Shown piece by piece: positions 54,717 through 64,000 of a stretch of DNA of 64,000 nt. The position numbers were made by a program, and so were the translations under genes. The notes beneath the pieces are model-generated. The model did no database searches, was not told the DNA's origin, and worked only from the letters and a program-made list of their open reading frames with translations. Position 1 is the first letter of the stretch. Each line of letters opens with the position of its first letter. Source of the DNA: Pseudomonas sp. N3-W (GTDB lineage Bacteria; Pseudomonadota; Gammaproteobacteria; Pseudomonadales; Pseudomonadaceae); contig NZ_CP103965.1 in the NCBI RefSeq assembly GCF_024970185.1, positions 4,607,001 through 4,671,000 on the forward strand, read 5' to 3'.

Positions 54717-55124
54717 ATGCCCTATCGTTCAAATACGCGCCGTCCGCTGCCGATTCGCTTCAGCACCCTGCAACTGACCGTCAGCATCGCCCTGGGCCTG
54801 TGGCTGGGATTTCTTGCCATTGTGCTGACTTGCTGGCTGGCGTCGCGTTTTGTGTTCCCGGAGCAATTGGCCCCGGTGGCGCAAGCGGTGCAGCAACTGG
54901 CCAAACCGCCGGTGGTGCAACCAGCGCCGGATATTCCGCCGCAAAGCCCGCTGTTCGAACAATACAAAGAAAACTTGCGCAAGAACGAGCAGCAACAGGC
55001 GCTTGATCAGGCCCGCAGCAACAATCGCAACCTGTCGAACCCCAAGTGCCAGTTCTGGCTGCAACAGGACCAGACCGCACCCAGCGAAAAAACCCGCGCC
55101 AATGTTTTGCAATTTTGCGACTGA
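54717..55124 (+). CDS. Small membrane-anchored protein of unknown function
   Basis: A 135-residue protein: short basic N-terminus, one membrane helix (about residues 21-46), a Pro/Gln-rich spacer, and a C-terminal part with two Cys (CQFWLQQ and LQFCD) that could form a disulfide in the periplasm. CAGGAGGCAGCC fixes the ATG. It lies 2 bp before the GreA/GreB-like gene and is probably cotranscribed. Not recognised. Confidence 0.75.
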   Translation: MPYRSNTRRPLPIRFSTLQLTVSIALGLWLGFLAIVLTCWLASRFVFPEQLAPVAQAVQQLAKPPVVQPAPDIPPQSPLFEQYKENLRKNEQQQALDQARSNNRNLSNPKCQFWLQQDQTAPSEKTRANVLQFCD

Positions 55125-55126
55125 CC

Positions 55127-55609
55127 ATGAATAAGCACATCGTCCATCAACTGATTCTCGACAAACTGCGCATCGACCTCGACATTGCCGAGCGCGCCGC
55201 GCAAACCGCCTACGAAACCGCGACCCACGAAGAAAACATCGCCGAAAACAAGTACGACACTCTTGGCCTGGAAGCCTCTTATCTGGCAGCCGGGCAGGCG
55301 AAACGAGTGGAAGAAATTCGCCTGTCACTGACCTTGTGCCAGAACCTGACGTTGCGCCCTTATGATGATCAACGGGGAATCGAAGTGGGTACCCTGCTCG
55401 GCCTGGAAGACGAAAAGGGGCGTGAACAGTGGTTGTTCCTGGCCCCCGATGCGGCAGGTTTGAAGATCGATGTGGTGGGGCAATGGGTGACCGTCATCAC
55501 CCCTCGCTCGCCGCTGGGCAAAAGCCTGCTGGGCAAGTTCGAAGGGGACGAGGTGGAGATTCTGGTGGCGGGTGCTCGGCAACAGTTTGCTGTTACCGAG
55601 GTGGTCTAG
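55127..55609 (+). CDS. GreA/GreB-like (C-terminal domain) transcription-factor family protein
   Basis: A 160-residue protein: N-terminal helical region with heptad features and a C-terminal domain of the GreA/GreB FKBP-like type (VGTLLGLEDEKGREQWLFLAPDAAG, ITPRSPLGKSLLGKFEGDEVEIL). Such proteins bind RNA polymerase; whether it stimulates cleavage is unknown. Ends four bases before the convergent cysB. Confidence 0.78.
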   Translation: MNKHIVHQLILDKLRIDLDIAERAAQTAYETATHEENIAENKYDTLGLEASYLAAGQAKRVEEIRLSLTLCQNLTLRPYDDQRGIEVGTLLGLEDEKGREQWLFLAPDAAGLKIDVVGQWVTVITPRSPLGKSLLGKFEGDEVEILVAGARQQFAVTEVV

Positions 55610-55613
55610 CCGA

Positions 55614-56597
<984 letters not shown>

Positions 56598-56702
56598 TCA
56601 AAGCAGGTAGACGCCACGGGCATCAGCGACGGTATATAACTATATTAATGGTTTGAAGAATAAATCTAGAACTTTTTTATCAAAACGCCATTATTCGTGC
56701 GC

Positions 56703-57206
56703 TTAAAGATCCCCTTGGCGCCGACGTTGCACCAGCGGTACCAGATAGACCGGCACCTGAGCCAACTGCAACACCCGTGCGGCGGTTCTGCCCAGTGGCA
56801 TATCCGCGCCAGCGCCATGGCTGTGACTACCTACGATCAGCAAATCCACAGAGAGTTTCTGTGCCTGATCAAGAATCACCTGCGAGGGGTCCCCCTGCAG
56901 CACCCGCACCGCCTGAATCCGCTCCAGATCCTGAACGCCCTCCTCGCCCAATTCTTCACGAAAGCTGTCGAGCACCCGTTGCTCGATGCTGGCAATCACC
57001 GTACTCAGACCCTGGCTGTGGAACTCGTTCAATGCCTGCTCATCGAGGTAACTCTGCAGCACCGATTCGGCGAACAGCCCCATCGGTTCCACCGCGTGCA
57101 CCACATACAAGTCGGCATTGAACGTTCGTGCCAGTGCCAGTGCGTGCTGCATCACCAAAGGTGCATACAGGCCGAGGTCAGTGGCATACAGCATCGAACG
57201 AATCAT
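56703..57206 (-). CDS. Universal stress protein (UspA family)
   Basis: A 167-residue protein: MLYATDLGLYA at the first strand and VGSHSHGAGADMPLGRTAARVLQLAQVP, the ATP-binding G-2x-G-9x-G(S/T) region. Likely binds ATP and supports survival under stress. Single gene. Confidence 0.87.
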   Translation of the reverse strand: MIRSMLYATDLGLYAPLVMQHALALARTFNADLYVVHAVEPMGLFAESVLQSYLDEQALNEFHSQGLSTVIASIEQRVLDSFREELGEEGVQDLERIQAVRVLQGDPSQVILDQAQKLSVDLLIVGSHSHGAGADMPLGRTAARVLQLAQVPVYLVPLVQRRRQGDL

Positions 57207-57301
57207 ATGACCTCCTCGCGTGCCAAGATGGCGGAGATTGATTCAGCTTAGCAGTGCCTTGGCGAATACGACGTGCCGCCCAACGCATTGAATGGCGGGG
57301 C

Positions 57302-58207
57302 TTAAAGCTTCGGCTCGTTACTGATGCCGTGGGGCACGTGACCGGTGGCGACCACCTCGCGCGCCAGCTCGCAATGACCGGCCTGATCATCGAAAAACAC
57401 GTCGGCGGCAAACGCCTCCAGAAACGCCGATTTGGTCAGGCCGCCGAGGAACAGCGATTCATCCAGACGAATGTCCCACTCGCGTAACGTGCGAATCACC
57501 CGCTCGTGAGCCGGTGCCGAACGCGCCGTCACCAGCGCGGTGCGAATCGGGCAGGCGTCATCGGGAAATTCGCGCTGCAACAGATTCAGCGCCGCAAGGA
57601 ATCCCTTGAACGGCCCACCGCGCAGCGGCTCGCGCGCAGATTCGCGCTCGCTGGCCTGGAACGCCTCCAGACCACCGGACTGATAGATGCGCTCCGACTC
57701 GTCGGAAAAAATCACCGCGTCACCGTCGAACGCAATGCGCAACTCATCACTGGCCGCACGGCTCGCGCCGCCTGAGAGAATAGTCGCCGCCGCAAATCCG
57801 GCCTCCAGTGCGCTGCGCACGTCTTCGGCATGGGTCGACAGAAACAGGTCGCAACCAAATGCCTTGAGGTACGGATAAGGACTGCGTCCACCGACAAATG
57901 CGGCTCGGGAGATCGCCAGGCCGTAGTGATGAATCGAGTTGAACACACGCAGTCCGGTGTCTGCGCTATTGCGCGACACCAGGACCACCTCGACCCGGGC
58001 GCGGCCCAGGCTGGCATTCAGATTGAGGAGTTTTTCCACCAGCGGGAATGCGTCGCCGGGTTCGAGGATTTCGTCCTCATGTTCGATCTGGTATTGCCGG
58101 TAAGCCTCGACCCCGCTCGACAGGTAAACCTTGTGACTCTCGCTCAAGTCGAACAGCGCTCGCGAAGAAATCGCCAGCACCAGTTTGTCGTCGATGGTCT
58201 TTGCCAT
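57302..58207 (-). CDS. 5'-nucleotidase, NT5C1-like
   Basis: A 301-residue protein of the cytosolic 5'-nucleotidase I family. The HAD-like Asp motif is IAFDGDAVIFSDESE, followed by GPFKGFLAAL, and LVSRNSADTGLRVFNSI is a family signature. Hydrolyses nucleoside monophosphates. ATG 58207 follows GAGGGAGAAAGGC and overlaps nothing; an earlier start would run back into the next gene. Confidence 0.85.
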   Translation of the reverse strand: MAKTIDDKLVLAISSRALFDLSESHKVYLSSGVEAYRQYQIEHEDEILEPGDAFPLVEKLLNLNASLGRARVEVVLVSRNSADTGLRVFNSIHHYGLAISRAAFVGGRSPYPYLKAFGCDLFLSTHAEDVRSALEAGFAAATILSGGASRAASDELRIAFDGDAVIFSDESERIYQSGGLEAFQASERESAREPLRGGPFKGFLAALNLLQREFPDDACPIRTALVTARSAPAHERVIRTLREWDIRLDESLFLGGLTKSAFLEAFAADVFFDDQAGHCELAREVVATGHVPHGISNEPKL

Positions 58208-58232
58208 GCCTTTCTCCCTCAGGTTGAGCGGT

Positions 58233-59189
58233 TCAAGTATTGCGTCGGTCGATGAAACCCAGACTGCGATACAAGGCATCGATTCGCGGTAACTCGCAGC
58301 CCGCGGCTTTGGCCGCTGCCAGTGGCCGGGCGTAAATGGCTTCCAGTTCCAGAGGTCGTTTATGCAGGAAGTCGTGGTACATGCTCGGCCAATAATCGGT
58401 CATTTTTTCGGTCATCAGGAACAGGTAGTCAGCGTAGCCCGGTGGCATGTCGTGACCGCAGGCTTTCGCGCCCTGCACCACTTCTGCCATCAATAGCTGA
58501 ATCAGCGCGCGGCTGTCAGCGTCCGCCATCAACGGCGTGGTGCTCGCCCCAAGCAGCACCGACAGACCGTTATAGGGGATATTCCAGACCAGTTTCTGCC
58601 AGCGCGCCTGATGCAGATTGGGCATGGCTTGGGAATCGATGCCAGCGGTACGGAATAGGCTGGCGCCCTCTTCGACAATCGCCATGCGGGCCGCATCATC
58701 AAGAGCAGGGCCGCTGTGGTAACCGACATTCACGGAACCGAGGGCCTGATGGGTAATTACGCCCGGACCTTCGCGATGAACGCAGATCAGGCACAGACCA
58801 CCGAGAAGATGCAGTGAGTCCGGGAGCAACGCCCGCAAGCCGTCTTCGACATCCAGGCCATTTTGCAGCACCAGCACTCTGGCCCCCGGCGCTGCGGCAT
58901 GAATGATGGCCGGCGCCAGACCGGCGTTGCTGGTTGTTTTCGCCCCCACCAGCAACCAGTCGCAAGGCGGCATGTCCTCGGCGGCTGAATAGGCCTGTAC
59001 CGGGTTCAGCGTCAGGGCGCCATGCACCGCGCTGTCAACGCGTAGCCCATGCTCAGCCACCGCTGAAAACTCACTGCGCAGTAAAAAATGCACATCAAAG
59101 CCGGCACGCGCCAGCATCACACCATAGAAACCGCCGATTGCGCCGGTCCCGATAATGCCGATTTTCGGCCTGGCAACTGCTCCCATCAT
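58233..59189 (-). CDS. Putative 2-dehydropantoate 2-reductase (PanE/ApbA family)
   Basis: A 318-residue Rossmann-fold reductase. IGIIGTGAIGGFYGVMLA is the NADPH motif; KLVWNIPYNGLSVLL carries the catalytic Lys of the PanE family. Converts ketopantoate to pantoate in CoA synthesis, but several paralogues exist in pseudomonads, so the substrate is not certain. The start overlaps the stop of the thioredoxin-like gene (ATGA). Confidence 0.84.
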   Translation of the reverse strand: MMGAVARPKIGIIGTGAIGGFYGVMLARAGFDVHFLLRSEFSAVAEHGLRVDSAVHGALTLNPVQAYSAAEDMPPCDWLLVGAKTTSNAGLAPAIIHAAAPGARVLVLQNGLDVEDGLRALLPDSLHLLGGLCLICVHREGPGVITHQALGSVNVGYHSGPALDDAARMAIVEEGASLFRTAGIDSQAMPNLHQARWQKLVWNIPYNGLSVLLGASTTPLMADADSRALIQLLMAEVVQGAKACGHDMPPGYADYLFLMTEKMTDYWPSMYHDFLHKRPLELEAIYARPLAAAKAAGCELPRIDALYRSLGFIDRRNT

Positions 59190-59584
59190 GGCAACTCCTC
59201 TGCTGTTCCGGTCAACGCCTGCACCACGGCTTCATTCAGCTCGGGGCCGGTCAGGCGCGACTTCAGTGCACCGAAGAACTCACCGTCGCGCACTACAAAC
59301 AGCGCCGGCAAATGAAAGACCTCATAACGTTCCACCAGACCGCCATTGTTGGCGGCATCGATCCAGCACAGTTGATCCACCGCCAATTCCAGCGCCGGCA
59401 AAGTCTGCCGCGCATAACGGCAGCTGGCGCAGCCCACACTGGTGAAAATCACCAGGCTGATGCCGTTCATGGCCAGCAGCCGTTGGTCGGCGTCGAAATC
59501 GGTCAATTGCAATTCGACCACTATACTGGGGGAAACAATGTCAAATGGGCGACACAGGGAGTCCGTGTTCATGGGACGTTTCAT
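59186..59584 (-). CDS. Thioredoxin-family protein
   Basis: A 132-residue protein with a thioredoxin fold: CASCRYA (CxxC) and a cis-Pro in FHLPALFVVRDGE. The N-terminal 40 residues are variable, so the start is unsure. ATG 59584 has AGGATGAGGA upstream; ATG 59572 lacks a site. With either start the gene begins at or within the divergent PilZ gene. Cotranslated with the PanE-like gene downstream. Confidence 0.8.
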   Translation of the reverse strand: MKRPMNTDSLCRPFDIVSPSIVVELQLTDFDADQRLLAMNGISLVIFTSVGCASCRYARQTLPALELAVDQLCWIDAANNGGLVERYEVFHLPALFVVRDGEFFGALKSRLTGPELNEAVVQALTGTAEELP

Positions 59585-60014
59585 TCCTCATCCTGACGAT
59601 GTGCCCGTGGAGTTGACGCTGCTCAAACATGAGTGCATTTCACGGCAACGGCTGCACACTATCAGCCTCGGCGGCATGGCTTGCAATTACCACCGCGCCT
59701 GGCGCCACGGCACGGCACTGGAAGTGCGTATGCCGACCCTCAACCCCGACCTGCGTTATCTGGGCTATGTGGCCTGGTGCCTGCGGCGCAAGCGCGGCTA
59801 TCTGGTGGGCATTGCCTTCGTTGACGAGCAGATGCTGTTCAGCGCCCGAATGGGTGAACAAGTGTGTCAGATCGAACGCTACTGCCGCCTGCACGAAGAC
59901 CATGACGAGCTGCAGGATATTCAGGCCATGGCCCTTGAATGGGTCCAGCAGCATGCCAACGAGTTCTCTCACGACACGGTTCGCAAGGCATTTGCTCAGC
60001 CAATGCGGGATTAA
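59571..60014 (+). CDS. PilZ-domain-like protein
   Basis: A 147-residue protein. Residues 13-90 resemble a PilZ beta barrel with HTISLGGMACNYHRAW (S-x-x-G core), followed by helices. The Asp/Asn of the D/NxSxxG signature is Thr, and the upstream Arg cluster is incomplete, so c-di-GMP binding is uncertain. CAGGGAG lies 10 bp upstream of ATG 59571. It starts inside or at the start codon of the divergent thioredoxin-like gene. Confidence 0.75.
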   Translation: MGRFIPHPDDVPVELTLLKHECISRQRLHTISLGGMACNYHRAWRHGTALEVRMPTLNPDLRYLGYVAWCLRRKRGYLVGIAFVDEQMLFSARMGEQVCQIERYCRLHEDHDELQDIQAMALEWVQQHANEFSHDTVRKAFAQPMRD

Positions 60015-60142
60015 ACCCGTGTCTGCCCATTGTCGAGCAGGCGCCTAACGCGCTAAGGTTCGGCTCCCCGACGCGCTTAATCTGCTGTGCTCCGCCGCGC
60101 GGGTTCGCTGGCGGCCGGCACCTGTGACCTGACGAGTAAACG

Positions 60143-61219
60143 ATGGCTGATTTACCGATCAACGACCTAAACGTCGCCTCCAATGAGACCCTGATCACCC
60201 CCGATCAGCTCAAGCGTGATATCCCTCTGAGCGACGCTGCCTTGCGCACCGTCACTCAGGGTCGCGAAGTCATTCGCAATATTCTGGATGGCACCGACCA
60301 CCGCCTGTTCGTGGTGATCGGGCCGTGCTCGATCCATGACCTCAAGGCTGCTCACGAATACGCCGAGCGCCTGAAAGCACTGGCCGCCGAAGTGTCCGAT
60401 ACCCTGTATCTGGTCATGCGTGTGTATTTCGAAAAACCACGCACCACCGTCGGCTGGAAAGGCTTGATCAACGATCCGTATCTGGACGACTCGTTCAAGA
60501 TCCAGGACGGTCTGCACATTGGTCGCAAGTTGCTGCTGGACCTGGCCGAGATGGGCCTGCCGACCGCCACTGAAGCCCTCGATCCGATCTCCCCGCAGTA
60601 CTTGCAGGACCTGATCAGCTGGTCGGCCATTGGCGCACGCACCACCGAATCCCAGACTCACCGTGAAATGGCTTCCGGTTTGTCCTCGGCGGTCGGCTTC
60701 AAGAACGGCACCGACGGCGGCCTGACCGTTGCCATCAACGCCCTGCAGTCGGTTTCCAGCCCGCACCGTTTCCTGGGCATCAACCAGGAAGGTGGCGTGT
60801 CGATCGTCACCACCAAGGGCAACGCCTACGGTCACGTGGTATTGCGCGGTGGCAACGGCAAGCCGAACTACGACTCGGTCAGCGTTGCCCTGTGCGAGCA
60901 GGCGCTGAACAAGGCGAAGATCAAGCCGAACATCATGGTCGATTGCAGCCACGCCAACTCCAACAAGGACCCGGCCCTGCAACCGCTGGTGATGGAGAAC
61001 GTTGCCAACCAGATCCTCGAAGGCAACCAGTCAATCATCGGCCTGATGGTCGAGAGCCACCTGAACTGGGGCTGCCAGGCGATCCCCAAAGACCTCGCCG
61101 ACCTGCAATACGGCGTGTCGATCACCGATGCCTGCATCGACTGGTCCGCCACCGAAAACACCTTGCGCAGCATGCATGCCAAGCTCAAGGACGTGCTGCC
61201 AAAACGCGATCGCGGCTGA
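60143..61219 (+). CDS. Class I (alpha) DAHP synthase
   Basis: A 358-residue type I-alpha DAHP synthase (AroF/AroG/AroH type). IGPCSIHD near residue 58 and VDCSHANSNKD with metal-binding His, and MVESHLNWGCQAI are characteristic. Which aromatic amino acid inhibits it cannot be told by eye. It differs in fold class from the class II enzyme at 45.8 kb. The 128-bp leader has no obvious attenuator. Confidence 0.94.
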   Translation: MADLPINDLNVASNETLITPDQLKRDIPLSDAALRTVTQGREVIRNILDGTDHRLFVVIGPCSIHDLKAAHEYAERLKALAAEVSDTLYLVMRVYFEKPRTTVGWKGLINDPYLDDSFKIQDGLHIGRKLLLDLAEMGLPTATEALDPISPQYLQDLISWSAIGARTTESQTHREMASGLSSAVGFKNGTDGGLTVAINALQSVSSPHRFLGINQEGGVSIVTTKGNAYGHVVLRGGNGKPNYDSVSVALCEQALNKAKIKPNIMVDCSHANSNKDPALQPLVMENVANQILEGNQSIIGLMVESHLNWGCQAIPKDLADLQYGVSITDACIDWSATENTLRSMHAKLKDVLPKRDRG

Positions 61220-61238
61220 TCACGTTTACTGCGCACAC

Positions 61239-61268
61239 AAAAACGCCGGGCTAAGCCCGGCGTTTTTT
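61239..61268. terminator. Bidirectional terminator between DAHP synthase and GNAT genes
   Basis: AAAACGCCGGGC and its complement around TAA, with T-run. Confidence 0.92.
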
Positions 61269-61279
61269 ATGGGATGCGT

Positions 61280-61567
61280 TTACTGATTCAGCTTTGCCGC
61301 ATGCCGCTGGTGACGCTCCATGTAGCGCTCCACGTAGGAGCACGATGGAATCACCGTGTAACCCATCTCTTCGGCGTACTGCAGCGCCTGCTCGGTCAAT
61401 GCCGCCGCAATGCCCCGGCCGCGCAATGCGTTGGGCACGAAGGTGCGATAGATATCCAGGGTCTGTTTTCCCAGGTCCATATAGGTCAGGTAGGCACGAT
61501 GACCGTCCACACTGGTCTCGAACTGATGACCAGCCTGGTCATGGTGGATGGACAACGCCTCGCTCAT
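61280..61567 (-). CDS. GNAT-family N-acetyltransferase (YjdJ-like)
   Basis: A 95-residue short GNAT: YRTFVPNALRGRGIAAALTEQAL carries the acetyl-CoA-binding R-G-x-G-I-A motif, and SYVERYMERH ends the domain. Substrate unknown. GAGGAGTAGTG precedes ATG 61567. Confidence 0.88.
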   Translation of the reverse strand: MSEALSIHHDQAGHQFETSVDGHRAYLTYMDLGKQTLDIYRTFVPNALRGRGIAAALTEQALQYAEEMGYTVIPSCSYVERYMERHQRHAAKLNQ

Positions 61568-62204
61568 CACTACTCCTCGCGGGTCTTGAATTCTGACCCC
61601 TACCTTACCGATGTTTTTCCGGCGAAGGAACATCTACGCCACCCTGTGCCTGAATGGACACCGAGAAAATCTGCACCGATCTCGCGCAACCTGGCACGTA
61701 TCAAATAGTAGGCACCATTGGCACAAATGCTCAAGGTGCGCTCGTCATCATGCCGGGTTGGCCGGTACAGCTGTGGGTGACGCAGTAGCCGCTCGACCGA
61801 AGATCCCTGTCTAACGCCTGAACATTGCCGGATGTTGAGACTTAAGACGAGCGCCCTTTGTTAAAGTCACCTCAACATGCATAAAGATATGCGAGACGCT
61901 ACGCAAAACCAGAACAAAAGTGTAGACGAATCCATGTAAAGGGACTTTAGCCGATGCAAAAAAAACGACAATACACGCAGGCAACGGCGGTCCAGACGCC
62001 TTGTCTGGCTCGGGTTTTGCCACGGGGTATTTTCGGGACAATGCAGTTAAAAGTTGCTCGAAAAAGAATCAGCGCCTACAATTTTTTTTGCTTCTTGCGC
62101 TACGTCAGTTTACTTACTACAAGTAATGGGTAGTATGTACGCCGGCTATTTCCTCACTCTGAGGAGACAGCTACTTAAATAGAAAGTCCTTGAAGGGGAA
62201 CACG
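61568..62204. other. Long intergenic region upstream of oprI
   Basis: 637 bp without a convincing gene. The right end holds the oprI promoter and leader; a hairpin CCAGAC-GCCTT-GTCTGG followed by CTCGGGTTTT (about 61992-62018) could end an upstream small transcript. Small open frames here (61611-61814 plus, 61811-62041 minus) lack ribosome sites and family similarity. Confidence 0.5.
62054..62082 (+). promoter_or_regulatory. Sigma-70 promoter of oprI
   Basis: TTGCTC, 17 bp, TACAAT, followed by a T-rich start region. Predicts a 5' leader of about 115 bases, in line with abundant oprI mRNA. Confidence 0.65.
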
Positions 62205-62456
62205 ATGAACAACGTTCTGAAATTCTCTGCTCTGGCTCTGGCCGCAGTTCTGGCTACCGGTTGCAGCAGCGCATCGAAAGAAACCGAAGCACGTCTGACC
62301 GCTACTGAAGACGCAGCTGCTCGCTCCCAGGCTCGTGCAGACGAAGCTTACCGTAAAGCTGATGAAGCTCTGGCTGCTGCTCAAAAAGCACAACAGACTG
62401 CTGACGAAGCTAACGAGCGCGCTCTGCGTATGCTGGACAAAGCTAGCCGCAAGTAA
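62205..62456 (+). CDS. oprI: Outer-membrane lipoprotein OprI (Lpp-like)
   Basis: An 83-residue lipoprotein: signal peptide ending in lipobox LATGC, then an alanine-rich heptad coiled coil that trimerises, and a C-terminal Lys (SRK end) that can be bound to peptidoglycan. One of the most abundant Pseudomonas proteins. AAGGGGAA before the ATG and a strong terminator after it. Confidence 0.97.
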   Translation: MNNVLKFSALALAAVLATGCSSASKETEARLTATEDAAARSQARADEAYRKADEALAAAQKAQQTADEANERALRMLDKASRK

Positions 62457-62477
62457 TAGTCCTTCGGGATTGTTATC

Positions 62478-62508
62478 AAGCCGACCCATTTTTGGGTCGG
62501 CTTTTTTA
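62478..62508 (+). terminator. Intrinsic terminator of oprI
   Basis: AAGCCGACCCA and complement around a T-rich loop, with a seven-T tail. Confidence 0.92.
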
Positions 62509-62534
62509 TTGCCTGGTGTTTCGTGCAGGCCATA

Positions 62535-62571
62535 AAAAACCCGCCGACGCGGCCAGCGTCGGCGGGTTTTG
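62535..62571 (-). terminator. Intrinsic terminator of the L,D-transpeptidase gene
   Basis: AAAACCCGCCGACGC and its complement around GGCCA; read leftward it ends in a T-run. Confidence 0.9.
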
Positions 62572-62579
62572 CTTGAGCG

Positions 62580-63548
62580 TTACTGCATATCGATCGGCGT
62601 ACTCGCGGCCACCGGGGCAGCAGTGTTCGGCACGGCGATTTCGGTTGGCAGGCCGTCTTCAGCCGCCACCACGTCACGCACCACATCCCAGTTCATGCGC
62701 AGGTTGTTGGTGATGTCCTCACGCTTGAGCATGGCGTTGATCACCGCAGTGTGTTTGTCCACCACCGACGGGTTGCCGCTGTCGTCGAGCGGGGTGTGCG
62801 CTTCGAGGTAGACCTTGCCGGCACTCATGCCGAACTTGTACGGGTCGTTGATGATCCGCACCGAGGTACCGACCGGCACCATGCTGGCCATTTCCAGCAC
62901 ATTGTTGTTGAACATGCGGAAGCAGCCGTGACTGGTGCGCATGCCGATGCCGAATTTCTTGTTCGAACCGTGGATCAGGTAGCCCGGCGTCGCCAACGTG
63001 AACTTGAACGGCCCCAGCGGGTTGTCCGGGCCGGCCGGAACCACGTTAGGCAAAGGATCACCGTCTGCGGCGTGCTCGGCCTTGATCGACGCTGGAGGGG
63101 TCCAGGTCGGGTTCGGGATCTTGCCGGTGATGGTGGTGTGCGCAATCGGCGAGCCCCAGCCCTCACGACCGATACCCAGCGGGAAGGTGTACACCACGTT
63201 CCGGCCTTTCGGGTAGTAGTAGAGGCGGTATTCAGCCAGGTTGATGACGATGCCTTCACGCGGGCCAGGCGGCAGGATGAAACGCGTCGGCAGAATGATT
63301 TCAGTGCCTGCGCCTGGTAGCCAGGCATCGACGCCCGGGTTGGCCGCGACCATCTCCGAGTAACCCAGATCGTAGGTAGTGCCCAGGTCGGCGAAGGTGT
63401 CTTCGTACTTGGCCTTGATCACCTGGACCTGGCCGATGATGTCTTCACCAGGCGGTGGCAGGGGCAGCTCCAGGGCTGCAACGGGACCCGCCACACACAG
63501 GGCGGCAAGAGACAGGCAGCGGGTGACGGCAGGAAAGCGCGGCAACAT
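62580..63548 (-). CDS. L,D-transpeptidase (YkuD domain) with LysM-like N-terminus
   Basis: A 322-residue secreted enzyme: signal peptide (about residues 1-25), a LysM-type domain (residues 45-90), and a YkuD catalytic domain with IHGSNKKFGIGMRTSHGCFRM, which holds the His and catalytic Cys. It may link OprI to peptidoglycan or make 3-3 crosslinks; adjacency to oprI favours the former. Like E. coli ErfK/YcfS/YbiS. Confidence 0.9.
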   Translation of the reverse strand: MLPRFPAVTRCLSLAALCVAGPVAALELPLPPPGEDIIGQVQVIKAKYEDTFADLGTTYDLGYSEMVAANPGVDAWLPGAGTEIILPTRFILPPGPREGIVINLAEYRLYYYPKGRNVVYTFPLGIGREGWGSPIAHTTITGKIPNPTWTPPASIKAEHAADGDPLPNVVPAGPDNPLGPFKFTLATPGYLIHGSNKKFGIGMRTSHGCFRMFNNNVLEMASMVPVGTSVRIINDPYKFGMSAGKVYLEAHTPLDDSGNPSVVDKHTAVINAMLKREDITNNLRMNWDVVRDVVAAEDGLPTEIAVPNTAAPVAASTPIDMQ

Positions 63549-63683
63549 CCGGAAAATCCTTCGCAGATCGACTAGGGGTTAAGAAGGCGATTGTACACCG
63601 ACGCCCGTAAATTCGGGGAGATCGGGAATATGGCAGGCGACACATGACATATTCTTCATGCCAGTGTCGGCCATGGGGCAGGC

Positions 63684-63977
63684 CTAAAGCTCGAAACGCA
63701 ACTCGGGCCAGATCGGCGATGTGCCGCGCTTTTGCGATTCAAGAATGGCGCGGCACAACGAACACAGGCGCTGATCCTGAAAGACCGTGCGATCAACGCT
63801 CGACCAGCGCGGTTGCGCCGGCAGCAGACTGCCGCACAAAGTCCGATCCGCCGAACCGCCGAGTTCCAGTTGACGCGTCACCAGATGCACCCGCACTTCC
63901 TGGCAGGCGAACAGATCCAGCTGCTCGTCAGGCTCGATCAGTTGGTAGGCAAAAAGGGACCAGGCAGAACGCGACAT
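63684..63977 (-). CDS. Small cysteine-containing protein of unknown function
   Basis: A 97-residue soluble protein, apparently conserved at this place in pseudomonads (from memory, near tesA). Cysteines at C25, C48 and the CSLC pair (about 72-75) could bind metal. Not recognised beyond that. It ends 135 bp before the transpeptidase gene start. Confidence 0.7.
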   Translation of the reverse strand: MSRSAWSLFAYQLIEPDEQLDLFACQEVRVHLVTRQLELGGSADRTLCGSLLPAQPRWSSVDRTVFQDQRLCSLCRAILESQKRGTSPIWPELRFEL

Positions 63978-64000
63978 CGGGGGCTCCAGATTGGGGGGGC

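Noticed and set aside
61811..62041. 76-codon minus-strand frame upstream of oprI
   Set aside because: No ribosome site or family features; the region is better explained as promoter and leader.

Overview
The window is chromosomal DNA of a Pseudomonas, most likely of the P. fluorescens group. The support is the OprI murein-type lipoprotein, EF-P with the arginine that EarP rhamnosylates next to earP, an atu (acyclic terpene) cluster, a sagS-ospR-gpx-msrB-alaA-htpX-tpm block, and GC-rich REP elements with the core GTGGGAGC(G)GGCTTGC. From memory, much of 33-64 kb keeps the gene order of two P. aeruginosa PAO1 segments (around PA2824-PA2855 and PA1749-PA1754). No rRNA, tRNA, CRISPR array, prophage or insertion sequence was seen. 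Coding density is high, and most genes have a recognisable family.

Layout. 1-4.9 kb: the 3' end of an atu operon (atuC', atuD, atuE, atuF) with a REP pair inside it. 4.9-7.7 kb: DnaQ-like exonuclease, ppnP, a MOSC protein and cheV, the last behind a near-perfect FliA (sigma-28) promoter. 8.2-10.7 kb: a histidine-less Hpt-like protein and a NarL-type kinase/regulator pair. 10.7-16.8 kb: YegS-like lipid kinase, molybdenum-cofactor genes (moeA, moaB, mobA), a small lipoprotein, an RluA-family pseudouridine synthase, a small protein with an exact LexA box upstream, and a glutaredoxin-like protein. 17-24 kb: K+/H+ antiporter, ammonium transporter, a three-gene DUF883/YqjD-YqjE-like operon with a candidate AlgU promoter, an EAL phosphodiesterase and dgt. 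24.2-32.1 kb: a signalling block with a stand-alone receiver, a BvgA/EvgA-like regulator, a BvgS/EvgS-like phosphorelay kinase broken by a frameshift, and a Cache-HAMP-GAF-HD-GYP protein. 32.1-43.7 kb: msrC, a DUF815 ATPase, sagS, ospR-gpx, msrB, alaA, htpX, tpm, ygiD and deaD. 44-52.8 kb: crotonase, spermidine-synthase-like protein, class II DAHP synthase, YcaQ-like protein, DUF1127, two LysR regulators, a TauE/SafE transporter and ohrR-ohr. 52.8-64 kb: efp-earP, two small proteins, cysB, universal stress protein, 5'-nucleotidase, PanE-like reductase, thioredoxin-like and PilZ proteins that overlap head to head, class I DAHP synthase, GNAT, oprI, an L,D-transpeptidase and a small Cys-rich protein.

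Themes. Several genes concern oxidative damage (gpx with OspR, msrB, msrC, ohr with OhrR, thioredoxin-like and glutaredoxin-like proteins). Many concern signal transduction and surface behaviour (cheV, sagS, EAL, HD-GYP, PilZ, BvgAS-like). The most unusual items are the 24-32 kb signalling block with its broken kinase and a likely operator, the roughly 160-residue insertion inside the HD-GYP domain, the Hpt-like protein without its histidine, the LexA box in front of an unassigned gene, and the head-to-head overlapping thioredoxin/PilZ genes. No clearly new multi-gene system was identified. Promoters and operators are pattern matches made by eye.
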